A stretch of DNA of 64,000 nucleotides from Avoscillospira sp045589035 (lineage in GTDB: Bacteria > Bacillota > Clostridia > Oscillospirales > Oscillospiraceae). The notes below the pieces were generated by a model. The model searched no databases and was not told the DNA's origin. It saw nothing but the letters and a program-made list of their open reading frames with translations. Positions 1 through 8,206 of the stretch are shown in pieces. The DNA is taken from NCBI GenBank assembly GCA_045589035.1, contig JAZNFJ010000083.1, positions 11,941 to 75,940 on the forward strand, given 5' to 3'. The number at the start of each line of letters is the position of its first letter. Position 1 is the first letter of the stretch. Position numbers and translations under genes: made by a program.

Positions 1-540
1 CTTTCCTTAAATCTGGACGGAACCGGCAAGTCAGCCATTGACAGCGGCTGCGGTTTTCTGGATCACATGCTGACCCTTTTTGCCCGTCATGGTCGATTTG
101 ATTTGTCTGTAAAGTGCAACGGCGATACACAGGTGGATGACCACCACACCGTCGAGGACATCGGCATCTGTCTTGGTGAGGCATTCTTCCATGCCATTGG
201 AGATAAGCGCGGTATCAATCGCTACGGCAGTATGATGCTGCCCATGGATGAAGCATTGATCCTCAGCACTGTGGATCTCAGCGGTCGTTCTCTGCTTGCC
301 TACGACATGGATATTCCCACCGAAAAGGTCGGTACATTTGATACGCAGCTGAATGAGGAGTTTTGGCTTGCGTTCACCCGCTGCGCTGCCTGCACCCTTC
401 ACATCCGCCAGCTGGCAGGAACAAACAGCCACCATATCATCGAGGGTACTTTTAAATCTGTTGCACGAAGCCTGCGTCAGGCTGTTGCAGCCGATCCTGA
501 CTGCCCCAACGAAATTCCCTCCACCAAAGGAGTCCTGTAA
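1..540 (+). CDS. hisB: Imidazoleglycerol-phosphate dehydratase, 5' end missing
   Basis: This is the C-terminal 179 residues of the enzyme that dehydrates imidazole glycerol phosphate to imidazole acetol phosphate in histidine synthesis. The reading frame is open from base 1, so the start lies outside the window. The sequence shows the family metal-binding motifs GFLDHML and FARHG near the beginning, DDHHTVED around residues 45-52, and NSHHIIE near residue 143. It ends in TAA immediately before the hisH ATG, with no gap, which fits translational coupling. It is the monofunctional form with no phosphatase domain visible. Identification is firm. Confidence 0.97.
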   Translation, partial: LSLNLDGTGKSAIDSGCGFLDHMLTLFARHGRFDLSVKCNGDTQVDDHHTVEDIGICLGEAFFHAIGDKRGINRYGSMMLPMDEALILSTVDLSGRSLLAYDMDIPTEKVGTFDTQLNEEFWLAFTRCAACTLHIRQLAGTNSHHIIEGTFKSVARSLRQAVAADPDCPNEIPSTKGVL

Positions 541-1152
541 ATGCTTGCTGTTGTAGATTACGGAGTCGGAAATCTTTTTTCCCTTCGTTGTTCTTTGGAA
601 AAAATTGGTGCTGATGTGGTCGTTACCAGTGACCTGACTGTTATTAAAAAGGCGGATCATGTGATCCTGCCCGGTGTCGGAGCTTTTGCGGATGCTGCAG
701 CCAAACTCCGGGAAAGCGGATTGGCTGAGGTCGTCATCAAAGAGGCCAAAGCAGGTAAGCCATTGCTTGGCATCTGCCTTGGTATGCAGCTTCTCTTTGA
801 AAAGAGTCTGGAATATGGAGAGCACGCAGGACTGGGATTACTGCAAGGCAGTGTGGTTCCCATGGAAGGTGTCATTCCCAGTCAGCTTGCCGTTCCCCAC
901 ATTGGCTGGAATGGGCTGCATATTCAGCAGAAGGACTCTCCCCTGTTCCGCTACACCAAAGATGGGGACTGCGTATATTTTGTCCACTCTTACTATGCTG
1001 TTGGATGTGACGACAGTCTGGCTGCCTCAACGGAATATGGCGCTGAACTCACTGCCGCTGTCGCAAAGGGTAATATTTTCGGCTGCCAGTTCCATCCCGA
1101 AAAAAGTGGTGATGTGGGTTTGGGCATTTTGAAAGCATTTCTGGAGGTCTGA
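541..1152 (+). CDS. hisH: Imidazole glycerol phosphate synthase, glutamine amidotransferase subunit
   Basis: HisH releases ammonia from glutamine and passes it to HisF. The 203-residue protein is normal length for a class I amidotransferase. The nucleophile Cys79 is in GICLGMQ, and the His/Glu pair is in FHPEKS near residue 186. The oxyanion-region motif VGVGAF-like LPGVGAF is near residues 43-49. The ATG abuts the hisB stop and the gene ends three bases before hisA, so it belongs to the same operon. Function follows from family and context. Confidence 0.97.
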   Translation: MLAVVDYGVGNLFSLRCSLEKIGADVVVTSDLTVIKKADHVILPGVGAFADAAAKLRESGLAEVVIKEAKAGKPLLGICLGMQLLFEKSLEYGEHAGLGLLQGSVVPMEGVIPSQLAVPHIGWNGLHIQQKDSPLFRYTKDGDCVYFVHSYYAVGCDDSLAASTEYGAELTAAVAKGNIFGCQFHPEKSGDVGLGILKAFLEV

Positions 1153-1155
1153 TCC

Positions 1156-1869
1156 GTGAATATTTTTCCAGCAATTGACTTATTTGAAGGCAAGGCCGTC
1201 CGACTGTTTAAAGGCGACTATGCCCAGATGACCGTTTATCACGAAAATCCCGTAGAGGTCGCCAAGGAATTTGAACGACAGGGTGCTTCCTATCTCCATT
1301 TGGTGGATCTGGAAGGCGCAAAGAACGGTGACACCCCCAATCTGGATACGATCTCGAAAATTGTTTCTGAAACAAATCTGTTCACAGAAGTTGGCGGCGG
1401 TATTCGCTCTATGGATACCATCCGTGCTTATCTGAACATTGGTGTCAATCGTGTGATTCTCGGCACCGCTGCCGTGAATGATCCCCAGTTTTTGCAGCAA
1501 GCCGTTACTGAGTTTGGTGCGCATGTGGCAGTAGGTGTAGATATTCGTGATGGGTATGTCGCCATCAAGGGTTGGACAGAACAATCCCAGTATACTTGCG
1601 ATGAATTCTTTGCAATGATGCAAAGACTGGGGGTTTCCACCATTATCTGTACCGATATATCCAGAGATGGCGCCATGAAGGGTGCAAACCTGGAACTGTA
1701 TCGCCGCCTTTCCGAAACCTATCAAATGGACATTATTGCATCAGGCGGCGTATCTTCTATGGAAGATATTGAGGCTTTGCATAAAATGGACCTCTACGGT
1801 GCAATTATCGGCAAAGCTTACTACACCGGCGCAATCGACCTGCGTCAGGCCATTGAGGTGGCAAAATGA
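1156..1869 (+). CDS. hisA: ProFAR isomerase
   Basis: HisA is the beta/alpha-barrel isomerase that opens the aminoaldose ring of ProFAR. The 237-residue protein has the barrel hallmarks: FPAIDLFEGKAVRLFKGD at the start with the catalytic Asp, the phosphate-binding GGGIRS near residue 78, TDISRDG near residue 165, and ASGGVSS near residue 195. The start is GTG, preceded by GGAGGTCTGATCC, in which the ribosome site overlaps the hisH stop. The last four bases (ATGA) overlap hisF. Confidence 0.97.
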   Translation: MNIFPAIDLFEGKAVRLFKGDYAQMTVYHENPVEVAKEFERQGASYLHLVDLEGAKNGDTPNLDTISKIVSETNLFTEVGGGIRSMDTIRAYLNIGVNRVILGTAAVNDPQFLQQAVTEFGAHVAVGVDIRDGYVAIKGWTEQSQYTCDEFFAMMQRLGVSTIICTDISRDGAMKGANLELYRRLSETYQMDIIASGGVSSMEDIEALHKMDLYGAIIGKAYYTGAIDLRQAIEVAK

Positions 1870-2624
1870 TTACAAAAAGAATTATTCCCTGTCTGGATGT
1901 GAAAGACGGACGCGTTGTAAAAGGCGTCAATTTCCTGGGTCTAGCGGATGTATCCTCCCCTGTCAAGCTGGCACAGTATTACAGCGACTGCGGTGCGGAT
2001 GAGTTGGTTTTTTATGATATCACTGCTTCTGCAGAAGGTCGTGCATTGTTCACCGATATTCTCCGGGAAGTGGCATCTCAGATTTTTATTCCCCTGACCG
2101 TTGGCGGTGGTATTAACACCATCGAAGATTTCGACAGAGTGCTGAAATGTGGTGCTGACAAAGTCAGCGTTAACTCCGGTGCCATCCGAAATCCCGATCT
2201 TATCCGACAGGGTGCTGAAAAATACGGCAATCAGTGCGTGGTAATCTCCTGTGATATCAAGCGTGTGAATGGAGAATTCCGTGTCTTTGCCAAAGGCGGC
2301 CGCGAGGACACCGGTATGGAGGCAATTTCCTGGATTAAGCGCTGCGTTGATATGGGCGCCGGCGAAGTCGTTGTGAACTCTATCGACACAGACGGTGTCA
2401 AGAAAGGTTTTGACCTGCCAATGCTGAAGGCCGTCTGCGAGGCTGTTCATGTGCCTGTCATTGCATCCGGTGGTGCCGGCAATATGCAGGATTTTGTTAC
2501 CCTGTTCCATGAAATTCCAGACATGAGCGCCGGACTTGCCGCCTCCATCTTCCATTTTGGAGAGGTAGAAATCTGCGACTTGAAAAAAGTGCTGCAGGAT
2601 AATTCCATTCATGTGAGGTTATAA
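1866..2624 (+). CDS. hisF: Imidazole glycerol phosphate synthase, cyclase subunit
   Basis: HisF condenses HisH-derived ammonia with PRFAR to give imidazole glycerol phosphate and AICAR. The 252-residue barrel has the expected IIPCLDVKDGRVVKGVNF start with catalytic Asp11, DKVSVNSGA in the middle, SIDTDGVKKGFD with the second catalytic Asp (about residue 131), and IASGGAG near the end. It overlaps hisA by ATGA and is followed two bases later by hisIE. The length and motifs are ordinary. Confidence 0.98.
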   Translation: MITKRIIPCLDVKDGRVVKGVNFLGLADVSSPVKLAQYYSDCGADELVFYDITASAEGRALFTDILREVASQIFIPLTVGGGINTIEDFDRVLKCGADKVSVNSGAIRNPDLIRQGAEKYGNQCVVISCDIKRVNGEFRVFAKGGREDTGMEAISWIKRCVDMGAGEVVVNSIDTDGVKKGFDLPMLKAVCEAVHVPVIASGGAGNMQDFVTLFHEIPDMSAGLAASIFHFGEVEICDLKKVLQDNSIHVRL

Positions 2625-2626
2625 GT

Positions 2627-3274
2627 ATGATTGATGTAAGTACTTTGAAATTTGACGAAAAAGGTCTGATTCCCGCAATCGTTGTGGATGCAGACACCAA
2701 GAAAGTTCTCACCCTGGCATACATGAACCGGGAGAGTCTGGAGATTTCCATGGCAGAGAAACGCACCTGTTTCTGGAGCCGTTCCCGTCAGGAACTCTGG
2801 CGAAAGGGTGAAACCAGCGGCAATGTTCAGCATATCGTTTCCATCACTGCCGACTGTGACCGGGATGCGCTGGTTGTCCTGGTAAAGAAAGAAGGTCCCG
2901 CATGCCATCTGGGTACAGATTCTTGTTTCAGTAATCCGCTTTGGGAGAATGAAGATCTGCATGCCTTCTCTCTGGAAGGTCTTATGGACATGCTGGTCGG
3001 AAGAAAAGTGGAGAAGAAGGAAGGTTCCTATACCACCTATTTGTTTGAAAAAGGCTTGGACAAAATCTTAAAGAAAGTCGGCGAGGAATGCACCGAAGTC
3101 ATCATCGGCGCAAAATCCAACGACAAGAAAGAAACTGTCTATGAGATTGCAGACCTCTGCTACCATGTGATGGTGCTGATGATTGAAATGGGCATTTCTC
3201 TTGACGACATCCGAGAGGAACTGGCTTCCCGCCATGTGATTGACCACAAAGTCAAGCAGGAAAAAATGGTATAA
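2627..3274 (+). CDS. hisIE: Bifunctional phosphoribosyl-AMP cyclohydrolase / phosphoribosyl-ATP pyrophosphatase
   Basis: This fused enzyme performs the second and third steps of histidine synthesis. Residues 1 to about 105 are the HisI cyclohydrolase with the zinc/magnesium motifs TADCDRDALVV and GPACHLG. Residues from about 115 are the HisE MazG-like pyrophosphatase with the acidic GEECTEVIIGAK and YEIADLCYHVMVLM helices. It is the last gene of the operon: a hairpin terminator follows within about 10 bases. hisG and hisD would be expected upstream of the window. Confidence 0.97.
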   Translation: MIDVSTLKFDEKGLIPAIVVDADTKKVLTLAYMNRESLEISMAEKRTCFWSRSRQELWRKGETSGNVQHIVSITADCDRDALVVLVKKEGPACHLGTDSCFSNPLWENEDLHAFSLEGLMDMLVGRKVEKKEGSYTTYLFEKGLDKILKKVGEECTEVIIGAKSNDKKETVYEIADLCYHVMVLMIEMGISLDDIREELASRHVIDHKVKQEKMV

Positions 3275-3284
3275 AACGCAGAAA

Positions 3285-3312
3285 AAAACCACCACATAAG
3301 TGGTGGGTTTTA
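3285..3312. terminator. Terminator shared by hisIE and the zinc-ribbon gene
   Basis: ACCACCAC and GTGGTGGG arms around an ATAA loop are flanked by A7 on the left and TTTTAAAATTT on the right. It therefore works in either direction between the two convergent genes. There is one A-G mismatch in the stem. Confidence 0.8.
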
Positions 3313-3322
3313 AAATTTCTAA

Positions 3323-3595
3323 TTAGCCCTTCATGCGAGCGAAGCAATCGCTGCAGTACACAGGACGGTCAGTCTTGGGCTCAAAGGGAACCTTAGCTTC
3401 GCCGCCGCAGGCAGCGCAAGTTGCGGTGAAATACTCTCTGGGACCACGGGCTGCATTCTTGCGAGCATCGCGGCAGGTCTTGCAGCGCTGAGGCTCATTC
3501 TGGAAGCCACGCTCAGCATAGAATTCCTGCTCACCGGCAGTGAACACGAACTCGGAGCCGCATTCCTTGCAAACTAAAGTCTTGTCTTCGTACAT
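3323..3595 (-). CDS. Double zinc-ribbon protein (zf-trcl / CXXC type), unknown function
   Basis: This 90-residue protein carries four CxxC pairs: CKEC at 9-12, CKTC near 38, CAAC near 60 and CSDC near 81. That gives two predicted zinc ribbons, and the protein is otherwise basic and hydrophilic. It resembles the small zinc-ribbon proteins common in Clostridia, often near cold-shock genes; no function is established. It has a good ribosome site (AGAGAGGTAAGATC before ATG). It is unusual in being served by a near-perfect sigma-A promoter and a long structured leader, which implies high or conditionally controlled expression. It could bind RNA; that is inference. Confidence 0.85.
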   Translation of the reverse strand: MYEDKTLVCKECGSEFVFTAGEQEFYAERGFQNEPQRCKTCRDARKNAARGPREYFTATCAACGGEAKVPFEPKTDRPVYCSDCFARMKG

Positions 3596-3828
3596 TGATC
3601 TTACCTCTCTTTGACATAGTTCTTCCCTGAAGTATTCCCATCAAAAACTTGTAGGTCAGGGGAAATTATTGCGGACAGCATATTGCTGTGAACGCCATTA
3701 CGGTCGACGTTTTTCGCGCTATGAGCCAAGGCTTCAGTCAGAACTCTAAACAGAAACTATTAAGAGGCGAATGAATTGGTTCGTGACGGACAAACAATCG
3801 AAACACCCAAACGGGCATAGGTGTGACT
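3596..3828 (-). ncRNA. Candidate structured 5' leader or independent RNA upstream of the zinc-ribbon gene
   Basis: About 233 transcribed bases separate the predicted start from the ATG. No long reading frame lies here. Several helices are visible on the minus strand: ACACC with GGTGT near the 5' end; a hairpin ACAGCA-ATA-TGCTGT enclosed by GCG/CGC (about 3670-3695); and TTCCCCTGA with TCAGGGAA near the 3' end (one bulge), which ends about 15 bases before the ribosome site. A short 25-codon frame starting ATGCCCGTTTGG also exists. It might be an RNA of the raiA or another Clostridial class, but I cannot confirm any family from sequence alone. Downstream of ruvB (3901-3924) there is also a weak AT-rich hairpin. 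Confidence 0.55.
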
Positions 3829-3834
3829 ATCGGT

Positions 3835-3862
3835 ATTATAACACAACAGTTTTGTTTGTCAA
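3835..3862 (-). promoter_or_regulatory. Near-consensus sigma-A promoter for the leader RNA and zinc-ribbon gene
   Basis: On the minus strand TTGACA (3857-3862) is followed by a 16-base spacer and TATAAT (3835-3840), with an extended -10 TGT immediately before it. Both hexamers are perfect, making this the strongest promoter I see in the window. Confidence 0.88.
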
Positions 3863-3948
3863 TAATATTCAATAAATTTTAAGCAAAAAATTCATTTTTG
3901 TGTAAATTCTACAAGAAATTTACATAAGAAAATCGTTACATCACTAAC

Positions 3949-4992
3949 TCAGAACGACAGCTGCTCGCCTTCCTGCTTAGGCGCCTCCAAATGAAGATGA
4001 TCGTATGCCAGTTTGGTCACGCATCTACCTCTGGGCGTGCGTGTCAGAAAGCCAATCTGCATCAGGTAAGGCTCATAGACATCCTCCAATGTCACAGCCT
4101 CTTCTCCAATGGTGGCAGCCAGAGTTTCCAGACCAACCGGACCTCCCCGATAGTTCTGAATGATTGAAGTCAGCATTCTGCGATCCGTAGCATCCAGACC
4201 CAGATAGTCAACTTCCAGGCAACTCAGCGCATGGTCAGCAGCTTCACGGGTAATGACACCGTCATGGTACACCTGTGCAAAATCGCGCACCCGTCGCAGC
4301 ATACGGTTGGCAATACGAGGCGTTCCTCTGGAACGGGATGCAATTTCCAGTGCACCTTCCGGTGCAATCTCAATACCGAGCAGTGCGGCAGATCTTGTAA
4401 CAATGGCAGCCAGCTCTTCTTTTGTATAGAGTTCCAAACGAAGAGATACACCGAATCGATCCCGTAAGGGGCTGGACAGCTGTCCGGCACGAGTAGTGGC
4501 ACCAATGAGCGTAAACTTTGGCAGATCCAGGCGGATGGAGTTAGCGGAAGGTCCTTTGCCGACAATAATATCGATGGCATAGTCTTCCATTGCGGGATAC
4601 AAAATCTCTTCCACCGCCCGATTCAAACGATGAATCTCATCAATGAACAGGACATCCCCGGCATTGAGATTGGTCAACAGTGCTGCTAAATCCCCCGCTT
4701 TTTCAATGGCAGGACCGGAAGTGATACGAATATTGACCCCCATTTCGTTGGCAATGACACCTGCGAGGGTAGTTTTGCCCAGACCGGGAGGGCCGTAGAG
4801 CAGCACATGATCCAGTGACTCATTTCTTCTCTTTGCTGCCTCAATATAGACGGATAAGTTACCCTTCGCCTTTTCCTGACCGGTATAATCCGCCAGCACT
4901 TTAGGGCGCAGAGAAATCTCACCGTCATCCATGGTCGTCAGGGATGTCGTTACAAAAGGAGCATCGAACTCCTGAGAAAAATCAAGACTCAT
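3949..4992 (-). CDS. ruvB: Holliday junction branch migration helicase
   Basis: RuvB is the AAA+ motor that drives branch migration together with RuvA. The 347-residue protein has Walker A GPPGLGKTT (67-75), Walker B LFIDEIHRLN, sensor GATTRAG, the arginine-finger region LRDRFG, and a C-terminal winged-helix domain ending around FLTRTPRGR. It follows ruvA by nine bases and is last in the ruvC-ruvA-ruvB cluster. Length and motifs are standard. Confidence 0.98.
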   Translation of the reverse strand: MSLDFSQEFDAPFVTTSLTTMDDGEISLRPKVLADYTGQEKAKGNLSVYIEAAKRRNESLDHVLLYGPPGLGKTTLAGVIANEMGVNIRITSGPAIEKAGDLAALLTNLNAGDVLFIDEIHRLNRAVEEILYPAMEDYAIDIIVGKGPSANSIRLDLPKFTLIGATTRAGQLSSPLRDRFGVSLRLELYTKEELAAIVTRSAALLGIEIAPEGALEIASRSRGTPRIANRMLRRVRDFAQVYHDGVITREAADHALSCLEVDYLGLDATDRRMLTSIIQNYRGGPVGLETLAATIGEEAVTLEDVYEPYLMQIGFLTRTPRGRCVTKLAYDHLHLEAPKQEGEQLSF

Positions 4993-5001
4993 ACTTCCTC
5001 C

Positions 5002-5613
5002 TTATTGCATCACCATGGCACGCAGACCGTGACGGACGATATCCTCTACAGACATATTTTCTGTATCCAAACCCTTCAGTGCGCGACTGATCTCACTCTG
5101 GGAATAGCCCAGGGATGCCAGCGCAGCAGATGCCTCAGACACCTTGTTTCCTGCTGCGACAGGAACAGCTGCAGCCATCCCCTCACCTGCACTTTGCTGC
5201 AAATCACCGGAATGCTTATCTTTCAGCTCCAGAATGATCCGCTGCGCCATCTTTTTACCAACACCCTGAGCCATAGTCAGAGATTTTTCATCTCCTGTCA
5301 TAACCGCAAGGGTAAACTGAGACGGCGTCAGCACCGACAGGATTGCAAGTCCGGCTTTGGGACCCACCCCGGAAACACCAATCAATTTCTCGAAACAGTC
5401 CAACTCTTCTTTCGTGGAAAAGCCGAAAATATCAAACGCGTCTTCGCGGACATTGCAGTAAGTAAACAATTTATGCTGCTTTCCGATCTGCAGCTGAGAA
5501 AGGGTATATCCCGTGGTGTTGCAGGCAAAGCCGACACCACCGCAGTCTACAACAGCCAGATTGGCTTCTATAACAGTTACAATTCCATTGAGATAATAAA
5601 ACATCAAACTCAC
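5002..5613 (-). CDS. ruvA: Holliday junction DNA-binding subunit
   Basis: RuvA binds four-way junctions and loads RuvB. It has 203 residues: an N-terminal OB fold (YYLNGIVTVIEANLAVVDCGGVGF), helix-hairpin-helix motifs (LIGVSGVGPKAGLAIL and GVGKKMAQRIILELKDK), a flexible linker, and a C-terminal UBA-like domain (ALASLGYSQSEISRAL) that contacts RuvB. Its start overlaps the ruvC stop by four bases. Confidence 0.97.
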   Translation of the reverse strand: MSLMFYYLNGIVTVIEANLAVVDCGGVGFACNTTGYTLSQLQIGKQHKLFTYCNVREDAFDIFGFSTKEELDCFEKLIGVSGVGPKAGLAILSVLTPSQFTLAVMTGDEKSLTMAQGVGKKMAQRIILELKDKHSGDLQQSAGEGMAAAVPVAAGNKVSEASAALASLGYSQSEISRALKGLDTENMSVEDIVRHGLRAMVMQ

Positions 5614-6110
5614 TCTTTCTTATCCAAGCCATACAGAAGGCTTGTAGCAGATCTTGCATGACAAAGGGCAACTGCAATGGCATCAGCCGCATCATCAGGA
5701 CGGGGTATTTTCTCCAGATGCAAAAGCCGTTTGGTCATATCCATCACCTGCAGCTTGGTTGCATTGCCATAGCCGACCACAGACTGTTTGATCTGCATAG
5801 GGGTATATTCAGCGATGGGAATGCCATGGCGGACAGCAGAAAGCAAGATCACTCCCCTGCCGTGAGAAACACCAATGCCCGTTGTCACATTATGCCCCCA
5901 GAACAGTTCCTCCACTGCCATCACATCCGGCTTCATAGCATCAAAAAGCCGTGTCATATCCTCAAAAATCACATTTAAGCGTTCCGGAAACGACAGATCC
6001 GGAGGTGTGGAGATCACGCCATATTGCAGCAGGCGAAGACTACCACGCTGTGCATCCACCACACCAAAGCCGATGGTGGCATACCCGGGATCAATACCTA
6101 AAATTCGCAT
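5610..6110 (-). CDS. ruvC: Holliday junction resolvase
   Basis: RuvC is the RNase H-fold endonuclease that cuts junctions. The 166-residue protein shows the catalytic acidic residues: Asp7 in ILGIDPG, Glu near residue 68 in VEELFWG, and the C-terminal RPDDAADAIAVALCHA pair. It lies seven bases from the upstream chromate-transporter gene, so the ruv genes are probably transcribed with that pair. Confidence 0.97.
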   Translation of the reverse strand: MRILGIDPGYATIGFGVVDAQRGSLRLLQYGVISTPPDLSFPERLNVIFEDMTRLFDAMKPDVMAVEELFWGHNVTTGIGVSHGRGVILLSAVRHGIPIAEYTPMQIKQSVVGYGNATKLQVMDMTKRLLHLEKIPRPDDAADAIAVALCHARSATSLLYGLDKKE

Positions 6111-6117
6111 AAAAACC

Positions 6118-6681
6118 TCAGAGTTTCAATACAATTCCAAAAACGGCACCGATGGCAAGAAATACCACAGGATGCAGCTTCTTCAACTTAAAACAGCCAA
6201 AGAGCAAAACAGCAAACAGAATGACACTGACAGGTTGTATCATTCCGATCCAATTCAACGCTCTGACTGCATCCATATCCAACAAAACCGACTGCAGAAC
6301 ACCGACAACAGCTGCCGCAACCATACCGACGGATGCAGGGCGAATGGTATCCATTGCCCCCTGTACATACCGATTTTCACGGAAGCGGGACATGATCTTG
6401 CTTACTGCCAAAATTACCAGATAAGACGGCAGAATCAATGCAAATGTCGCGGCAATTCCACCGAGAATTCCGGCTGTATTATTGCCCGCATAGGTAGCCA
6501 TATTGACACCGATTGGACCGGGGGTGGACTCAGAGACCGCCAGCATATTCGCCAGTTCTTCCTGGGTAAACCAACCGTATTTTTCACCCATTTGGCTCAG
6601 AAACGGCAGCGTTGCCAGACCGCCTCCAATGGAAAACAAACCAGTCTTCAAAAATTCATAGACCAAAAGCAGGTATTTCAT
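6118..6681 (-). CDS. Chromate transporter family protein, second half-transporter
   Basis: This is a 187-residue CHR-family membrane protein with the family start FSIGGGLATLPFL and the motif STPGPIGVNMATYAG, then hydrophobic segments. CHR proteins in Firmicutes are often split into two paralogous short genes that work together, as here with the upstream gene, whose stop it overlaps by four bases. Known members export chromate in exchange for sulfate, but the physiological substrate in anaerobes is not established. Confidence 0.88.
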   Translation of the reverse strand: MKYLLLVYEFLKTGLFSIGGGLATLPFLSQMGEKYGWFTQEELANMLAVSESTPGPIGVNMATYAGNNTAGILGGIAATFALILPSYLVILAVSKIMSRFRENRYVQGAMDTIRPASVGMVAAAVVGVLQSVLLDMDAVRALNWIGMIQPVSVILFAVLLFGCFKLKKLHPVVFLAIGAVFGIVLKL

Positions 6682-7220
6682 TTCTTACCTGCCCCCTTCC
6701 ATGTGCGGAGGATGCCCAACAGCAGAGCCCCCAGAACGACCCACACCGGCGACAAATCCAGCAGCACAACCAACAGCAGCGAAGCAGCAAAGATGCCGTT
6801 TCCAAGTGCACCTTTCACGCCTTTACGATATAGCTTCCAGACAGAGGAAACAATCAGAGCAGCCACAGCAATACGTATACCCGCAAAGGCATTCTGGACA
6901 ATGGTATACTCCGAAAAACTGCGGAGCACTGTGCTGATCAGCGTAATGATGATCAGGGAAGGCAGGACCACCGCAACCGTTGCTGCAGCACCGCCAAGGG
7001 CACCGGCCAGCTTCGTACCGACAAAGGTTGCCGTATTGACAGCAATGACTCCGGGGGTACACTGCCCTATGGCATAGTAATCCAGAATTTCCTCTTCCGA
7101 GACCCAACCGTGGTGTTCCTGCACTTCCCGCTGCAGCATCGGCAGCATGGCATAACCACCGCCAAAGGTAAACAGTCCAATTTTAAAGAAAGCTGAGAAT
7201 AATTGAAGGAAAACCCGCAT
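6678..7220 (-). CDS. Chromate transporter family protein, first half-transporter
   Basis: This is the partner half-transporter, about 180 residues, with FTFGGGYAMLPMLQ and CTPGVIAVNTATFVGTK, followed by four hydrophobic stretches. I place the start at ATG 7220 (MRVFLQLF) because GGAAGGGCG lies eight bases upstream. The in-frame ATG at 7235 would be part of that ribosome site. It directly follows the small membrane-protein gene. Confidence 0.87.
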   Translation of the reverse strand: MRVFLQLFSAFFKIGLFTFGGGYAMLPMLQREVQEHHGWVSEEEILDYYAIGQCTPGVIAVNTATFVGTKLAGALGGAAATVAVVLPSLIIITLISTVLRSFSEYTIVQNAFAGIRIAVAALIVSSVWKLYRKGVKGALGNGIFAASLLLVVLLDLSPVWVVLGALLLGILRTWKGAGKK

Positions 7221-7221
7221 A

Positions 7222-7401
7222 TTACGCCCTTCCATAATTGATCATCCAATAGCAGGTACCAAGAAACGCAAAGAGCACAATCGCAATCAGAGCCCAGGCC
7301 AGTACTAAATGGCCCTTGGGTCTGGGGGTATACTTCGGCTTTTCTTCCATCTGCTGATTTTCTGCACTGAGATGCTCCAAATTCTCCGGTGAATGTTCCA
7401 T
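7222..7401 (-). CDS. Small single-pass membrane protein
   Basis: This 59-residue frame has a charged, proline-containing N-terminus (about residues 1-30), one clear transmembrane segment (residues about 32-52, rich in L, A, I, V and W), and a short tail ending YGRA. GAAAGGG lies upstream of ATG and an extended -10 promoter lies about 30 bases further up. The stop sits one base before the chosen start of the chromate-transporter gene, so it leads this operon. I do not recognise a family. The reading frame, promoter and tight spacing make it a real gene rather than chance. Confidence 0.62.
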   Translation of the reverse strand: MEHSPENLEHLSAENQQMEEKPKYTPRPKGHLVLAWALIAIVLFAFLGTCYWMINYGRA

Positions 7402-7430
7402 AATTTCAACCCTTTCAAATGATTGAAGAT

Positions 7431-7459
7431 ATTATATCATAAATCTCCCTGCTTTTACA
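7431..7459 (-). promoter_or_regulatory. Promoter of the small membrane protein-chrA-chrA-ruvCAB operon
   Basis: On the minus strand TATAAT (7431-7436) has an extended -10 TGA before it. A weak -35 TGTAAA lies 17 bases upstream. Confidence 0.6.
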
Positions 7460-7528
7460 GTTCAATTTTCCTGCGTATGTTCACATTTAATTGGGGAATA
7501 CTGTAAAGAAAGAACGGAGGTATGGACT

Positions 7529-8206
7529 TTGCTGGTAGGATTAATCCGCTCATTTTTCCTGTATTTGATTTTGATTATTGTGATCCGGCTGATGGGAAAA
7601 CGGCAGCTGGGACAAATGGAAGCTTCTGAATTCGTCGTAACCATGCTTGTAGCTGATCTGGCGGCTGTGCCAATGCAGGATCTGGGCATTCCCCTGCTTT
7701 CCGGTCTGCTTCCTATTTTGACTGTGTTATTCATGGAGCTGACATTGTCAGCTATGTCATACTACTCCATTACCGTCCGAAAATTGTTCTGCGGCAGACC
7801 TGTGATCCTGATGGAAAACGGAAAAATACTACAGGAAAATCTGAAAAAGACCAGAATTAACCCAGACGAATTAACCGAACTGCTCCGAGAACAGAATATT
7901 CTGGATCTGACTACGGTGAAATATGCAATTCTGGAAGCCAACGGCCAGCTAAGTGCATTGTTGAATGCCGAAGACCAGCCCTTATCACCCAAAGATATGG
8001 GAATCCAAATGCAGGAAATTGTACTGCCCATCACCATTATCAGCGGCGGAAAGCTTCTTCGGGAAAACCTTAAAATTTCCGGCAGAGATGAAGCATGGCT
8101 GCAGAAGACCTTGGCAAAACACAGCTGTGCTCTAGAAAATGTATATCTTTTAACCGTTGAACCGTCAGGCAAAATCTACATTTCGATTAAATCGGAGGCG
8201 CAATGA
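7529..8206 (+). CDS. DUF421 (YetF-type) membrane protein
   Basis: This 225-residue protein has three N-terminal membrane segments with the family motif IRLMGKRQLGQMEASEFVV, then a soluble domain of about 140 residues (RPVILMENGKILQENLKKTRINPDELTELLREQ). The start is TTG at 7529, eight bases after GGAGG; the nearby ATG at 7522 is in another frame. DUF421 proteins include Bacillus YetF and YdfS, some of them spore-membrane proteins. The DUF4363 gene overlaps its end by ATGA, a pairing common in Clostridia. Biochemical role unknown. Confidence 0.88.
   Translation: MLVGLIRSFFLYLILIIVIRLMGKRQLGQMEASEFVVTMLVADLAAVPMQDLGIPLLSGLLPILTVLFMELTLSAMSYYSITVRKLFCGRPVILMENGKILQENLKKTRINPDELTELLREQNILDLTTVKYAILEANGQLSALLNAEDQPLSPKDMGIQMQEIVLPITIISGGKLLRENLKISGRDEAWLQKTLAKHSCALENVYLLTVEPSGKIYISIKSEAQ

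Noticed and set aside
5875..7077. A 400-codon plus-strand frame over ruvC and the chromate transporter genes
   Set aside because: Antisense to three well-supported genes; composition is not protein-like.
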